Shown here: one piece after another, positions 52,858-61,578 of the stretch
Position numbering within the stretch: the stretch's first letter is position 1
Layout: each line of letters starts with the position of its first letter
From: Achromobacter veterisilvae
GTDB lineage: Bacteria > Pseudomonadota > Gammaproteobacteria > Burkholderiales > Burkholderiaceae_B
Direction of reading: 5' to 3'
Assembly (NCBI RefSeq): GCF_900496975.1
Contig: NZ_UFQC01000001.1
Coordinates: 186,001-250,000, forward strand
Length of the DNA stretch: 64,000 nt
The notes under the pieces: generated by a model
Database searches by the model: none
What the model was told of the DNA's origin: nothing
The model's input: only the letters and a program-made list of their open reading frames with translations
Translations under genes and position numbers: made by a program

Positions 52858-54852
52858 ATGCATATCCAGCACATTCTCAAGCGCGACGGGCGGGTCGTGG
52901 CATTCGACCGCGACAAGATCGTCCAGGCCATCGCGGCGGCGGGCCAGAGCACCGGGGAACTGGACCTGGCTGGCGCGCAGGCGCTGACCGACGCCGTCAT
53001 CGCCGCCCTGGCCGACAACCCGTGCCCCGGTGTGGAAACCATCCAGAACCGCGTCGAGGAAGCCCTGGTCCAGGCGGGCCACTGGCGCACCGCGCGCGCC
53101 TACATCGTCTACCGCGAACAGCACGCCCGCCTGCGCTCGCTGCGCCACACGCTGGTGGACGTGGAAAGCGCCATGGAGGAATACCTGGAGCAGCGCGACT
53201 GGCGCGTCAACGCCAACGCCAACCAGGGCTACAGCCTGGGCGGCCTGATCCTGAACGTGGCCGGCAAGGTCACCGCCAACTACTGGCTGTCCAACGTCTT
53301 CGCGCCCGAGGCCGGGCAGGCCCACCGCGAAGGCGACATCCACATCCACGACCTGGACATGCTCAGCGGCTATTGCGCGGGCTGGTCGCTGCGCCAGTTG
53401 CTGACCGAGGGGTTCAACGGCATCCCCGGCAAGGTCGAGGCCACGCCGCCGCGGCACATGTCGGCCGCCATCGGCCAGATCGTCAACTTCCTGGGCACGC
53501 TGCAGAACGAATGGGCCGGCGCGCAGGCCTTCAGTTCCTTCGATACCTACATGGCGCCCTTCATCCGCCGCGACGCCATGACGTACGGCGACGTGAAGCA
53601 GGCGATGCAGGAACTCATCTACAACCTGAACGTGCCCAGCCGCTGGGGCACGCAGACGCCCTTCACCAACCTGACCTTCGACTGGACCTGCCCGGCCGAC
53701 CTGCGCGAACAGATCCCCTACGTGGGCGGCGAGGAAATGCCGTTCGCCTACGGCGACCTGCAAGCCGAAATGGACATGATCAACCGCGCCTACATCGAAG
53801 TCATGATGGCCGGCGACGCGAAGGGCCGCGTGTTCACCTTCCCCATTCCCACCTACAACATCACGCCCGACTTCGACTGGGACCATCCCAATACCGAACG
53901 CCTGTTCGAGATGACGGCGCGCTACGGACTGCCGTACTTCCAGAACTTCCTGAATTCGGACCTGGAGCCGCACATGGTGCGTTCCATGTGCTGCCGCCTG
54001 CAACTGGACCTGCGCGAATTGCTCAAGCGCGGCAACGGCCTGTTCGGATCGGCCGAGCAGACCGGGTCGGTGGGCGTGGTGACCGTGAACTGCGCGCGCC
54101 TGGGCTACACCTGCCGGGGCGACGAAGCCCGGCTGATGGCGCGCCTGGACCACCTGCTGGAACTGGGCCGCGACGTGCTGGAGACCAAGCGCAAGGTGGT
54201 GCAGCGCTACATCGACCAGGGACTCTATCCCTACACCCGCCGCTACCTGGGCACGCTGCGCAATCACTTCAGCACCCTGGGCGTGAACGGCATCAACGAA
54301 ATGATCCGCAACTTCACGGACGACGCCGAAGACCTCACCACCGCGGCCGGCCACGCGATGGCGCTGCGGCTGCTGGACCGCGTGCGCGAGCGCATGACCG
54401 AATTCCAGGAACAGACGGGCCACCTGTACAACCTCGAAGCCACCCCCGCCGAAGGCACCACCTACCGCTTCGCCCGCGAAGACAGGAAGCGCTATCCCGG
54501 CATCCTGCAGGCCGGCAGCGAATCGCAGCCTTACTACACCAATTCCAGCCAGCTTCCGGTGGGCCACACCGACGATCCGTTCCATGCGCTGGAACTGCAG
54601 GAAGCGCTGCAAAGCAAGTACACCGGCGGCACCGTGCTGCACCTGTACATGAACGAAGCGGTCTCGTCCGCCGGCGCGTGCAAGCAACTGGTGCGCCGCG
54701 CGCTGTCGAACTTCCGGCTGCCCTACATCACGATCACGCCCACGTTCTCCATCTGCCCCAACCACGGCTATCTGACAGGGCACCACGAGTTCTGCCCCAA
54801 ATGCGATGCCGAGCTGCTCGCCAAACAATCGGCATGCTGCGCCCCGGCCTAG
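52858..54852 (+). CDS. nrdD: Anaerobic ribonucleotide reductase catalytic subunit NrdD, lacking its glycyl-radical domain
   Basis: Predicted 664-residue class III reductase. An ATP-cone is at the start (IQHILKRDGRVVAFDRDKIVQAIAAAGQ), followed by the catalytic barrel (GGLILNVAGKVTANYWLSNVFAPEAGQAHREGDIHIHDLDMLSGYCAGWSLRQLL, and later VGVVTVNCARLGYTCRG and LGVNGINEMIRNF). The Zn-binding CPNHGYLTGHHEFCPKC is near the end, but the chain then stops (SACCAPA) and the RVMGY glycyl-radical segment is missing. That segment is the next gene. ATG 52858 is preferred; ATG 52846 lies inside an NrdR-like box. Confidence 0.92.
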   Translation: MHIQHILKRDGRVVAFDRDKIVQAIAAAGQSTGELDLAGAQALTDAVIAALADNPCPGVETIQNRVEEALVQAGHWRTARAYIVYREQHARLRSLRHTLVDVESAMEEYLEQRDWRVNANANQGYSLGGLILNVAGKVTANYWLSNVFAPEAGQAHREGDIHIHDLDMLSGYCAGWSLRQLLTEGFNGIPGKVEATPPRHMSAAIGQIVNFLGTLQNEWAGAQAFSSFDTYMAPFIRRDAMTYGDVKQAMQELIYNLNVPSRWGTQTPFTNLTFDWTCPADLREQIPYVGGEEMPFAYGDLQAEMDMINRAYIEVMMAGDAKGRVFTFPIPTYNITPDFDWDHPNTERLFEMTARYGLPYFQNFLNSDLEPHMVRSMCCRLQLDLRELLKRGNGLFGSAEQTGSVGVVTVNCARLGYTCRGDEARLMARLDHLLELGRDVLETKRKVVQRYIDQGLYPYTRRYLGTLRNHFSTLGVNGINEMIRNFTDDAEDLTTAAGHAMALRLLDRVRERMTEFQEQTGHLYNLEATPAEGTTYRFAREDRKRYPGILQAGSESQPYYTNSSQLPVGHTDDPFHALELQEALQSKYTGGTVLHLYMNEAVSSAGACKQLVRRALSNFRLPYITITPTFSICPNHGYLTGHHEFCPKCDAELLAKQSACCAPA

Positions 54853-54886
54853 GGCCCGCCGCTCCCGGCAGGCCCCGGACCGATCC

Positions 54887-54904
54887 GCCGGGCATCCGCC
54901 CGGC
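54887..54904. promoter_or_regulatory. Hairpin between nrdD and the glycyl-radical gene
   Basis: GCCGGGC-ATCC-GCCCGGC forms a perfect 7-bp stem with a 4-base loop, about 10 bases before the AAAAGGAA ribosome site of the small gene. No U-run follows, so message processing or partial attenuation is more likely than full termination. Confidence 0.5.
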
Positions 54905-54925
54905 ACCCTCTCAAAAGGAACCTCT

Positions 54926-55108
54926 ATGCAAACCTTGACCGCCCCTGTAGTCACCGCCGCTTCCACCCCGAAGCTGGACGACAGCCAGCGCGTGCGCTGC
55001 GAGATCTGGACCCGCGTAATGGGCTACCACCGTCCGGTCGCGTCCTTCAACACCGGCAAGCAAGGCGAATTCAATGAACGCCGCTTCTTCGTCGAACGCC
55101 GCGCCTGA
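54926..55108 (+). CDS. Standalone glycyl-radical subunit of class III ribonucleotide reductase
   Basis: Predicted 60-residue protein. Its second half, DDSQRVRCEIWTRVMGY followed by HRPVASFNTGKQGEFNERRFF, is the C-terminal glycyl-radical domain normally fused to NrdD, with G33 in RVMGY as the expected radical glycine. It has its own ATG (54926) with AAGGAA six bases upstream and starts 73 bases after the nrdD stop, so it is not a simple readthrough fragment. Its 3' end overlaps nrdG by 35 bases in another frame. NrdG would activate this glycine, and the peptide would then dock onto NrdD, much as GrcA does for pyruvate formate-lyase. Confidence 0.88.
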   Translation: MQTLTAPVVTAASTPKLDDSQRVRCEIWTRVMGYHRPVASFNTGKQGEFNERRFFVERRA

Positions 55109-55886
55109 GGGGGCGCGATCCGGCCCGGCCTGCGGGCCGGGCGCCAGTCCGGCCACGCGCCGGCTGGCCGCCAGGCCGGCCTACCCGGCCCCGCCGCAGC
55201 CCGTCATCCAGCCCCTGCCGCGGCACGCCCAGGCGGTGGGCGGGCTGGTGCCCTTTTCCACCGTGGACTGGCCGGGCCAACTGGCCGCCGTCGTCTTCAT
55301 CTCGGGCTGCCCCTGGCGCTGCCACTACTGCCACAACACCGAACTGCAGACCCGCGCCGCGCGCTATGACTGGCGTGAAATGCGCGCCTTCCTGGAAACC
55401 CGCAAGGGCCTGCTCGACGCCGTCGTGTTCTCGGGCGGCGAACCGCTGAGCGAGCCGCGCCTGCCGCAGATGATCCGCGACGTCCGGCGCATGGGCTACC
55501 GGGTCGGCCTGCACACCGCCGGCATCTATCCGCTGAGACTGGCCGACGTGCTGCGCCATCTGGACTGGGTCGGCCTGGACATCAAGGCCGATTCCCAGGG
55601 CTACGACGACATCACCGGCCGCCGCGATTCCGAGCGCCCCGCCCTGGCCTGCCTGAGCCAGTTGCTGTCGGCCGGCCGGGACTTCGAATGCCGCATCACT
55701 TGGCATCCCGACTGGCTCAACGAAACCCGGCTGCTGGCCCTGGCCCGGGAACTCGCCCGCCGCGGCGTGCGCCGCTTCGCCGTGCAGGGCGCGCGCCGTT
55801 CGCCCGACGCGCCGCCCTTGCGCAACCTGAGCTTGCAGGCGGAGGCCCTGATGAAGCAATGGTTCGAGGGATTCGACTACCGCTGA
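55074..55886 (+). CDS. nrdG: Anaerobic ribonucleotide reductase activating protein NrdG
   Basis: Predicted 270-residue radical SAM protein. The cluster cysteines are C79, C83 and C86 in FISGCPWRCHYCHNTEL, with the SAM motif VVFSGGEPLSEPRLPQ and the later LDWVGLDIKADSQGYDDITGR. It abstracts hydrogen from the glycyl-radical subunit. The roughly 45-residue Ala/Pro-rich N-terminus is longer than usual and overlaps the small subunit gene by 35 bases, so an internal start is possible but no better one was seen. It converges with the MocR gene. Confidence 0.92.
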   Translation: MNAASSSNAAPEGARSGPACGPGASPATRRLAARPAYPAPPQPVIQPLPRHAQAVGGLVPFSTVDWPGQLAAVVFISGCPWRCHYCHNTELQTRAARYDWREMRAFLETRKGLLDAVVFSGGEPLSEPRLPQMIRDVRRMGYRVGLHTAGIYPLRLADVLRHLDWVGLDIKADSQGYDDITGRRDSERPALACLSQLLSAGRDFECRITWHPDWLNETRLLALARELARRGVRRFAVQGARRSPDAPPLRNLSLQAEALMKQWFEGFDYR

Positions 55887-57295
55887 GCCAGGCGCTGCTT
55901 CAGCGTCGCATGGAACCGGGGCGATCCGATGGCGCCGACATTGCACCGGGACCAGGGCGACACCGCCGTCGGGTCCACGTTGAACACGCGCCCCGGCGCC
56001 ATGATGACCTTCTCCGGCATCAGTTCGGCGGCCAGGGCAAGGGAATCGTCCACGCCCGGAAACGCCGACCACAGATAAAGGGAACTGGTCGGGCGGGCGA
56101 ATACTTCGGCGCCCAGCGAATCGAGCACCTGCAAGGCGTTGCCGGTGGCGGCTTCCAGCCGCTGGCGCAGCCTGACCAGATGGCGCTCGTAATGGCCTTC
56201 CCGCAGCATCACGTCGACCATGCGCTCGCAGTACTCGGAACTGCTGACGTGCACCAGCGCCTTGAGGTCGGCCAGGTCGCTGGCCAGCGCCGCGTTGCAC
56301 GCGATGAACCCCACGCGCAGCGCCGCCGAAAATGACTTGGAGAAGCTGCCGATATAAATAGTGCGTTCGAGCTGGTCCAGCGACGACAGGCGCACCGCCG
56401 AGGTGGGCTTGAAGTCGGCCAGCGGGTCGTTCTCGACCACCGTCAGGTTGTAGCGGTCCGCCAGTTGCAGGACCTTGTAGGCCTTGGCCGGCGAAATGTC
56501 GGAGCCGGTGGGATTGTGCGCCAGCGATTGCGTGAAGAACAGGCGCGGCTTTTCGCGTTGCAGCAGCGCTTCGAGCGCGGCGGTGTCGGGGCCGTCGGAC
56601 AGGCGCGGCACGCCCAGCATGCGCGCCCCGGCCAGCTTCAGCTTGCCGAACAAGGGGTAATAGCCCGGGTTGTCGACCAGCACGGCCGCGCCCGGCGGCA
56701 CGAAATAGCGGATCGCCAGGTCCATGGCCTCGTTGGCGCCGTGCGTCAGCACCAGTTGCGGCGGCGCCGCATTGATCCCGACGTCGCCCAGCTTGCGCAC
56801 CAGGCTTTCGCGCAGCGGCGCATAGCCGAAGCGGCTGCCATAGCGGAACAGGGCCCCCAGGCCGGTGCGCACCACCTTCTGGTGATAGCGGTCCATGCGC
56901 ATGTCGGCCAGCCACTCCACGGGCGGAAAGCCGTCGCCCACGGAGACCGCGTCGGGCTGGGTCTTGAGCTGCTCGCGCATCAGCCACACGATATCCATGG
57001 CGCGGCTCAACTGGCCGGGCTCCTCGTCGGCGGCCTTGCGCGCCCGGCCCGTCTCCAGCACGAAGAAGCCGGATCCCCGGCGCGGTTCCACCAGGCCCCG
57101 CGCGACCAGCATTTCGAACGCCACCACCACCGTGTTCTTCGCGTAGCGGTGCAACTGCGCCAGTTCGCGCAGGGACGGCAGCTTGTCGCCCGCGCGGTAG
57201 ACACCGTCGGCGATCTGCTGGCCGATCAGCCTGGCCAGGCTTTCGGCTATCGGGGCGGCGCGTTGCGGCCTGCCCGGAAGGCTTGCTTCGTCCAT
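55877..57295 (-). CDS. MocR-type PLP-dependent regulator (GntR helix-turn-helix plus aminotransferase domain)
   Basis: Predicted 472-residue regulator. The GntR-like winged helix ([64 protein letters not shown]) covers about residues 15-80. A class I aminotransferase-like domain follows, with the PLP lysine in [19 protein letters not shown] and [16 protein letters not shown]. Start 57295 has GGGAA upstream. It is divergent from HMG-CoA reductase, and a three-half-site repeat lies between them. Confidence 0.9.
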   Translation of the reverse strand: MDEASLPGRPQRAAPIAESLARLIGQQIADGVYRAGDKLPSLRELAQLHRYAKNTVVVAFEMLVARGLVEPRRGSGFFVLETGRARKAADEEPGQLSRAMDIVWLMREQLKTQPDAVSVGDGFPPVEWLADMRMDRYHQKVVRTGLGALFRYGSRFGYAPLRESLVRKLGDVGINAAPPQLVLTHGANEAMDLAIRYFVPPGAAVLVDNPGYYPLFGKLKLAGARMLGVPRLSDGPDTAALEALLQREKPRLFFTQSLAHNPTGSDISPAKAYKVLQLADRYNLTVVENDPLADFKPTSAVRLSSLDQLERTIYIGSFSKSFSAALRVGFIACNAALASDLADLKALVHVSSSEYCERMVDVMLREGHYERHLVRLRQRLEAATGNALQVLDSLGAEVFARPTSSLYLWSAFPGVDDSLALAAELMPEKVIMAPGRVFNVDPTAVSPWSRCNVGAIGSPRFHATLKQRLAQR

Positions 57296-57339
57296 GCTGG
57301 GATTCCCGCTGGGTATCGTCGAAATTGGTGCAGTGCAAT

Positions 57340-57386
57340 GGTACTGTTTGCCCAAACTGTACCTCTCAATGCCGGTACAGTTTACC
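57340..57386. promoter_or_regulatory. Three GGTAC-AGTTT half-sites, candidate MocR operator
   Basis: GGTACTGTTTG and CAAACTGTACC form an inverted repeat (57340-57363, one mismatch, CC centre), and GGTACAGTTTACC (57374-57386) repeats the half-site directly. MocR proteins often bind such mixed inverted and direct repeats. The group lies between the divergent MocR gene and the HMG-CoA reductase operon. Confidence 0.65.
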
Positions 57387-57427
57387 TAGAATCAGGCCAC
57401 TTGATTCTGATATGGAGACACGCCATC

Positions 57428-58714
57428 GTGGCCGATTCACGCCTGCCCAATTTCCGCGCCCTGACCCCCGCCGAACGCCTGTCCGCCATCGCGGACGCCG
57501 CCGGGCTCACGCCCGAGGAACGCCAGTCGCTGGCCCATCCCGGCGCGCTCGGCCTGGCCCGCGCCGACGGCATGATCGAGAACGTCATCGGGTCGTTCGA
57601 ATTGCCGCTGGGCGTGGCCGGCAACTTCCAGGTGAACGGCCGCGACGTGCTGGTGCCGATGGCGGTCGAGGAACCGTCCGTGGTCGCCGCGGCGTCCTAT
57701 ATGGCCAAGCTCGCGCGCGAATGCGGCGGCTTCGAAACGTCCAGCACCGCGCCGCTGATGCGCGCGCAGGTGCAGGTGCTGGGGCTGGCCGATCCGCACG
57801 GCGCGCGGCTGGCCCTGCTGCGCGAGCGCGAGCGCATTCTTGCGCTGGCCAACAGCCGCGACAAGGTGCTGATCGAACTGGGCGGCGGCTGCCGCGACAT
57901 CGAAGTCCACGTCTTCCCCGACACGCCGCGCGGCCCCATGATCGTGCTGCACCTGATCGTGGACGTGCGCGACGCGATGGGCGCCAACACCGTCAACACC
58001 ATGGCCGAGGCCGTGGCGCCGCTGGTCGAGGAGATTGCGGGCGGATCGGTGCGCCTGCGCATCCTGTCCAACCTGGCCGACCTGCGCCTGGCGCGCGCCC
58101 GGGTGCGCCTGACGCCGCAGGCGCTGGACACCAAGGAGCGCAGCGGCGCCGACATCATCGAAGGCGTGCTGGACGCCTATACCTTCGCCGCCATCGACCC
58201 CTACCGCGCCGCGACCCACAACAAGGGCATCATGAACGGCATCGACCCCGTCATCGTCGCCACGGGCAACGACTGGCGCGCGGTGGAAGCCGGCGCCCAC
58301 GCCTATGCCTGCCGCGGGGGCCGCTACACCTCGCTCACCCATTGGGAAAAAGACAACTCGGGCGCGCTGGTGGGCTCCATCGAAATGCCCATGCCCGTGG
58401 GCCTGGTGGGCGGCGCCACCAAGACCCATCCGCTGGCCCGCCTGGCGCTGAAGATCATGGACGTGCGTTCCGCGCAGGAACTGGGCGAAGTGGCCGTGGC
58501 CGTGGGCCTGGCCCAGAACCTGGGCGCGCTGCGCGCGCTGGCCACCGAAGGCATCCAGCGCGGCCACATGGCGCTGCACGCCCGCAACATCGCGCTGGTG
58601 GCGGGCGCGGCGGGCGCGGAAATCGACACGATCGCCCGGCGCATGGCGGCGGAGCGGGACGTCCGCACCGACCGCGCGCTGGCCTTGCTGGAGGAGCTGC
58701 GCACCCCCCGATAG
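57428..58714 (+). CDS. mvaA: Degradative (class II) hydroxymethylglutaryl-CoA reductase
   Basis: Predicted 428-residue NAD-dependent enzyme of the Pseudomonas mevalonii type. The substrate motif [19 protein letters not shown] contains the catalytic Glu; [25 protein letters not shown] and [14 protein letters not shown] blocks follow, and the C-terminal catalytic histidine lies near [14 protein letters not shown]. It oxidises mevalonate plus CoA to HMG-CoA for use as carbon. GTG 57428 has GGAGA about eight bases upstream. Operon with the small membrane protein and TctA-like permease; HMG-CoA lyase is not in the window. Confidence 0.93.
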   Translation: MADSRLPNFRALTPAERLSAIADAAGLTPEERQSLAHPGALGLARADGMIENVIGSFELPLGVAGNFQVNGRDVLVPMAVEEPSVVAAASYMAKLARECGGFETSSTAPLMRAQVQVLGLADPHGARLALLRERERILALANSRDKVLIELGGGCRDIEVHVFPDTPRGPMIVLHLIVDVRDAMGANTVNTMAEAVAPLVEEIAGGSVRLRILSNLADLRLARARVRLTPQALDTKERSGADIIEGVLDAYTFAAIDPYRAATHNKGIMNGIDPVIVATGNDWRAVEAGAHAYACRGGRYTSLTHWEKDNSGALVGSIEMPMPVGLVGGATKTHPLARLALKIMDVRSAQELGEVAVAVGLAQNLGALRALATEGIQRGHMALHARNIALVAGAAGAEIDTIARRMAAERDVRTDRALALLEELRTPR

Positions 58715-58744
58715 ACCTGGCCGCCCCGGCCCCACAAGAACAGA

Positions 58745-58773
58745 GGCGGCGCCCGGATTCCCCCGGCGCCGCC
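58745..58773. promoter_or_regulatory. Hairpin between mvaA and the transporter genes
   Basis: GGCGGCGCC pairs perfectly with GGCGCCGCC (9-bp stem, 11-base loop) between the mvaA stop and the next ribosome site AGAGGAGAGA. No U-run follows; it could protect or process the message and set different enzyme and transporter levels. Confidence 0.5.
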
Positions 58774-58793
58774 CGACCACAGAGGAGAGAGAC

Positions 58794-59279
58794 ATGAATC
58801 CGAATACCCCGGCGCCTTCCACGCGCCTGGCGGAAGTCTGGAGCGACACGGTGGACCTGCGCCACCTCGCCTGGGCCATCGGCATCGGCATCGCCATCAG
58901 CGTGGCGGGCTTTTTCGCCGCCAGCCGCTGGCTGCGCGGCATCGTGGCGTCCGCCGAGCTGGCCCATGCCTACGCCATGCTGGCCGGCCTGGCGGGCTGC
59001 GTGCTGGCGGGCGTCGTCTGCGCCCGCCTGTTCCCGCCCAAGCGCGAAGTCATCGAGCACGGCTCCACGCAGGATCCCGCCTGGCGCGCCGAAGTGCTGG
59101 CCGAACTGGCCGAGCAGCCCGGCGGCCTGGGCACGCTTGCCGATCTGCCGGAACCGGTGGTGCGCGAACTGAAGGAACTGGACCTGTACGACCTGTTCGC
59201 CGAGCCCGCCGCCCAGCCGTCCCCGCCGTCCGCCCGCGCCCCGGCGCCCCAGGGTTCAGGCAAGGAGGCGCTGGCATGA
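58794..59279 (+). CDS. Small membrane protein of the mevalonate-type transporter operon
   Basis: Predicted 161-residue protein, not recognised. Two hydrophobic helices are seen (HLAWAIGIGIAISVAGFFAASRWL and ELAHAYAMLAGLAGCVLAGVVCARLF), followed by a charged and then Pro/Ala-rich cytoplasmic tail. It is shorter than TctB, which has four helices, but occupies the tctB place before a TctA-like gene, overlapping it by four bases. It may replace TctB in this system. A strong AGAGGAGAGA ribosome site precedes ATG 58794. Confidence 0.75.
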   Translation: MNPNTPAPSTRLAEVWSDTVDLRHLAWAIGIGIAISVAGFFAASRWLRGIVASAELAHAYAMLAGLAGCVLAGVVCARLFPPKREVIEHGSTQDPAWRAEVLAELAEQPGGLGTLADLPEPVVRELKELDLYDLFAEPAAQPSPPSARAPAPQGSGKEALA

Positions 59280-60664
59280 GCGATCCCATCCTTCTCGAAC
59301 AGATCATGGTGGCGGCCGCGATGGGCCTGCTGGGCGCGGTGGTGTTCGCGGCCATCGGCCTGGTGTCCGGCACCGACGAAACCACCACGCTCGCGCCGCT
59401 GACCCTGCTGGTAGTCCTGCTGGGCGTGCCGCCCGCGGGCGTCTTCACCTTTTTCCTGGCCGGCGCGGTCGCCAAGCACATGACGCACGCCGTGCCCACG
59501 GCCTTGCTGGGCATCCCCGGCGACACCCTGGCCACGCCGCTCCTGCAGGACGCGAACATGCTGCGCAAACTGGGCGTGCCGCACATCGCGCTGCGCAAGA
59601 TGGTGTCGGGCGCCATCGTCGCCGCCTTCGTGGCGGTGCCGCTGGCGGTGCTGTTCGCCGTGCTGCTGGCGCCGTTCGGCGCGGCCATCACGAAGTCCGC
59701 ACCCTGGATCTTCCTGGCCGCGGCGGTGCTGATCGCCTACTTCTCGGCCGGACGCTGGGCCGCGGTGGCGCTGCTGGTGCCGTTCGTCGTGGTCATCGTC
59801 GCGCTGCAAAGCCTGACCGCCAAGTACGGAGTGAAACTGAGCATCAGCTACTTCCTGGGCATCGCCATCGGACCGCTGATCGCGGACCTGTTCACAGTGG
59901 TTTCGCCGCAGGGTCGCTCGCGGATGATGCGCGACAAGGTGCGCACGTTCTCGCTGGCGCCCGACGTCAAGGGCTGGTCCGGGTATTTTCCCAATCCCCT
60001 GAAGGTCATGGACCGCACGCAGACGCGCTGGACGCTGGCCACCGCGGCGATCTCCAGCGCCACCTTCGTGTTCAGCCCGGTGGCCATGACCGTGGTGCTG
60101 GGCGAACTGGTCGGTTCGCGCATCAAGCATGCCTACCACCGCCTGACGACCGTGCTGAGCGCGCGCAACGGCGTCACCGAGGCCACCTACATCGCCGAGG
60201 CGCTGATTCCCCTGATCGCCTTCGGCCTGCCGCTGAGCCCCGTGGCCGCCGGCCCCGCCGCGCCGCTGTTCAATGCGCCGCCGCGGTTCACCGTGGACGC
60301 CGCCAGCGGCCAGACGCACAATCTGCACAACCTGCTCAGCCACTGGGAGTTCCTGGGCTACGGCATGCTGGCGGTGCTGCTGGCCGCGGTGGTGTCCTAC
60401 CCGTTCGCCATGAACTTCGCGCGCCGCGCCGCGCTGTTCGTGTCGCGCAAGGTCAGCCATGAAGCCATCATCGCCACCTTCGTCGGCCTGATCATCGTGA
60501 TCAGCGTCTGGGAAGGCCAGTTCCTGGGCCTGCTCGTGATCCTGACCATGGGCCTGTTTGGCGGGCTGCTGTCGCGCCTGTTCGGCTTCAATACCGGCGT
60601 CCAGTTCATGGGCTACTACACCGCCGTGCTCTCCGTGCCGGCGATCGTCAAGCTGCTGGGGTAA
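59276..60664 (+). CDS. TctA-like tripartite transporter large permease
   Basis: Predicted 462-residue membrane protein with about 11-12 helices. TctA-like blocks include VSGTDETTTLAPLTLLVVLLGVPPAGVFTFFLAGAVAKHMTHAVPTALLGIPGDTLATPLL and IGPLIADLFTVVSPQGR. It is somewhat shorter than classic TctA (about 500). The operon with HMG-CoA reductase suggests mevalonate import. No matching periplasmic receptor lies in the operon; the Bug genes nearby belong to the convergent operon. Confidence 0.83.
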   Translation: MSDPILLEQIMVAAAMGLLGAVVFAAIGLVSGTDETTTLAPLTLLVVLLGVPPAGVFTFFLAGAVAKHMTHAVPTALLGIPGDTLATPLLQDANMLRKLGVPHIALRKMVSGAIVAAFVAVPLAVLFAVLLAPFGAAITKSAPWIFLAAAVLIAYFSAGRWAAVALLVPFVVVIVALQSLTAKYGVKLSISYFLGIAIGPLIADLFTVVSPQGRSRMMRDKVRTFSLAPDVKGWSGYFPNPLKVMDRTQTRWTLATAAISSATFVFSPVAMTVVLGELVGSRIKHAYHRLTTVLSARNGVTEATYIAEALIPLIAFGLPLSPVAAGPAAPLFNAPPRFTVDAASGQTHNLHNLLSHWEFLGYGMLAVLLAAVVSYPFAMNFARRAALFVSRKVSHEAIIATFVGLIIVISVWEGQFLGLLVILTMGLFGGLLSRLFGFNTGVQFMGYYTAVLSVPAIVKLLG

Positions 60665-60669
60665 GCGGC

Positions 60670-61569
60670 TCAGGCCGGCAGCGGCGCTTCGAGGATCGCC
60701 CCGGTCGCGGATTCCGTCATCACGACGGAGCCGCCGCCGGGGCGAATCGCTACGTTGGTCACGGTGCTTCCGCCTATGGGGCTTTTCAGAAAATGCGTGA
60801 CCTCGCCCCCCGCATTCAGCACGAAGACGCCCCCCAGGCTGGCGTGGGCCACCAGCAGCCGGCCGTCCGGCGTCGTGGCCAGGCCGTCCGGCCCGCTGGT
60901 GCCGAAGAAGGTCCGGAACGCCCCCATCTTGCTCACCGAACCGTCCGGCATCAGCGGCGCCCGCCAGACCTGGTTGGCCCGGGTGACCGCCACGAACAGC
61001 ACTTTTTCCTCCGCGTCCAGCGCGATGCCGTTGGGGCTGGGCGCGTTCGCGAGCAGCAGGTCCAGGCGGCCGCCGTCGGCATCGTAACGGTAGACCCGCC
61101 CCTGCGGATCGTGCAGGCCGGTCTGTCCCTGGTCCGTGAAATAGAGGCGGTCCGCGCGGTCGAAAACCAGGTCGTTCACGCCTTTGAAGGCCTCGCTGTT
61201 GCGGTGCGCCAGCACGGTTTCCACCCGGCCGCTGCCTACGTCGCAGCGCAGGATGCCCAGGCGGTAGTCGGCCACCCACAGGCTGCCGTCGCGATGCAGG
61301 GCCAGGCCGTTGGGCCAGCCGCCGGTCTCGGCGACCGTATGCCAGTCGCGCATGCCGTCGACCCGCAAGATGCGCCCGTGCGGAATGTCCGTGACGTACA
61401 AGGCGCCCGAGGCATCGAACACCGGCCCTTCCAGGAAGCAATCGACAACCTGCCCCGCCTTGTTGGCGTCGGCCCAGGCGCTGCGCTGCCTGCGCCGCAG
61501 GCTCTCCGGCAGCGTGGCGATGACGCGCGCCTGAACGACGACCGGCGGCGTGAAGTCCAGATTCCACAT
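60670..61569 (-). CDS. SMP-30/gluconolactonase-like beta-propeller hydrolase
   Basis: Predicted 299-residue propeller enzyme (VVDCFLEGPVFDASGALYVTDIPHGRILRVD, GGWPNGLALHRDGSLWVADYRLGILRCD, GVNDLVFDRADRLYFTDQG, NAPSPNGIALDAEEKVLFVAVTRANQVWR, SGPDGLATTPDGRLLVAHASLGGVFVL). Metal-binding Glu, Asn and Asp positions of SMP-30 are visible in EGP, PNG and GPDG. It probably opens a lactone or related ester. It follows the second Bug gene by nine bases and ends the minus-strand operon. Confidence 0.88.
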   Translation of the reverse strand: MWNLDFTPPVVVQARVIATLPESLRRRQRSAWADANKAGQVVDCFLEGPVFDASGALYVTDIPHGRILRVDGMRDWHTVAETGGWPNGLALHRDGSLWVADYRLGILRCDVGSGRVETVLAHRNSEAFKGVNDLVFDRADRLYFTDQGQTGLHDPQGRVYRYDADGGRLDLLLANAPSPNGIALDAEEKVLFVAVTRANQVWRAPLMPDGSVSKMGAFRTFFGTSGPDGLATTPDGRLLVAHASLGGVFVLNAGGEVTHFLKSPIGGSTVTNVAIRPGGGSVVMTESATGAILEAPLPA

Positions 61570-61578
61570 GCTCGTCCC

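Noticed and set aside
54853-54925. Gap after nrdD considered as a recent nonsense mutation or frameshift
   Set aside because: The downstream gene has its own ATG and a good ribosome site, the spacer is untranslated GC-rich sequence, and the small protein has an added N-terminal segment.
58794-59279. Small membrane protein considered as TctB
   Set aside because: Only two hydrophobic helices are visible, whereas TctB has four; no convincing TctB motif.
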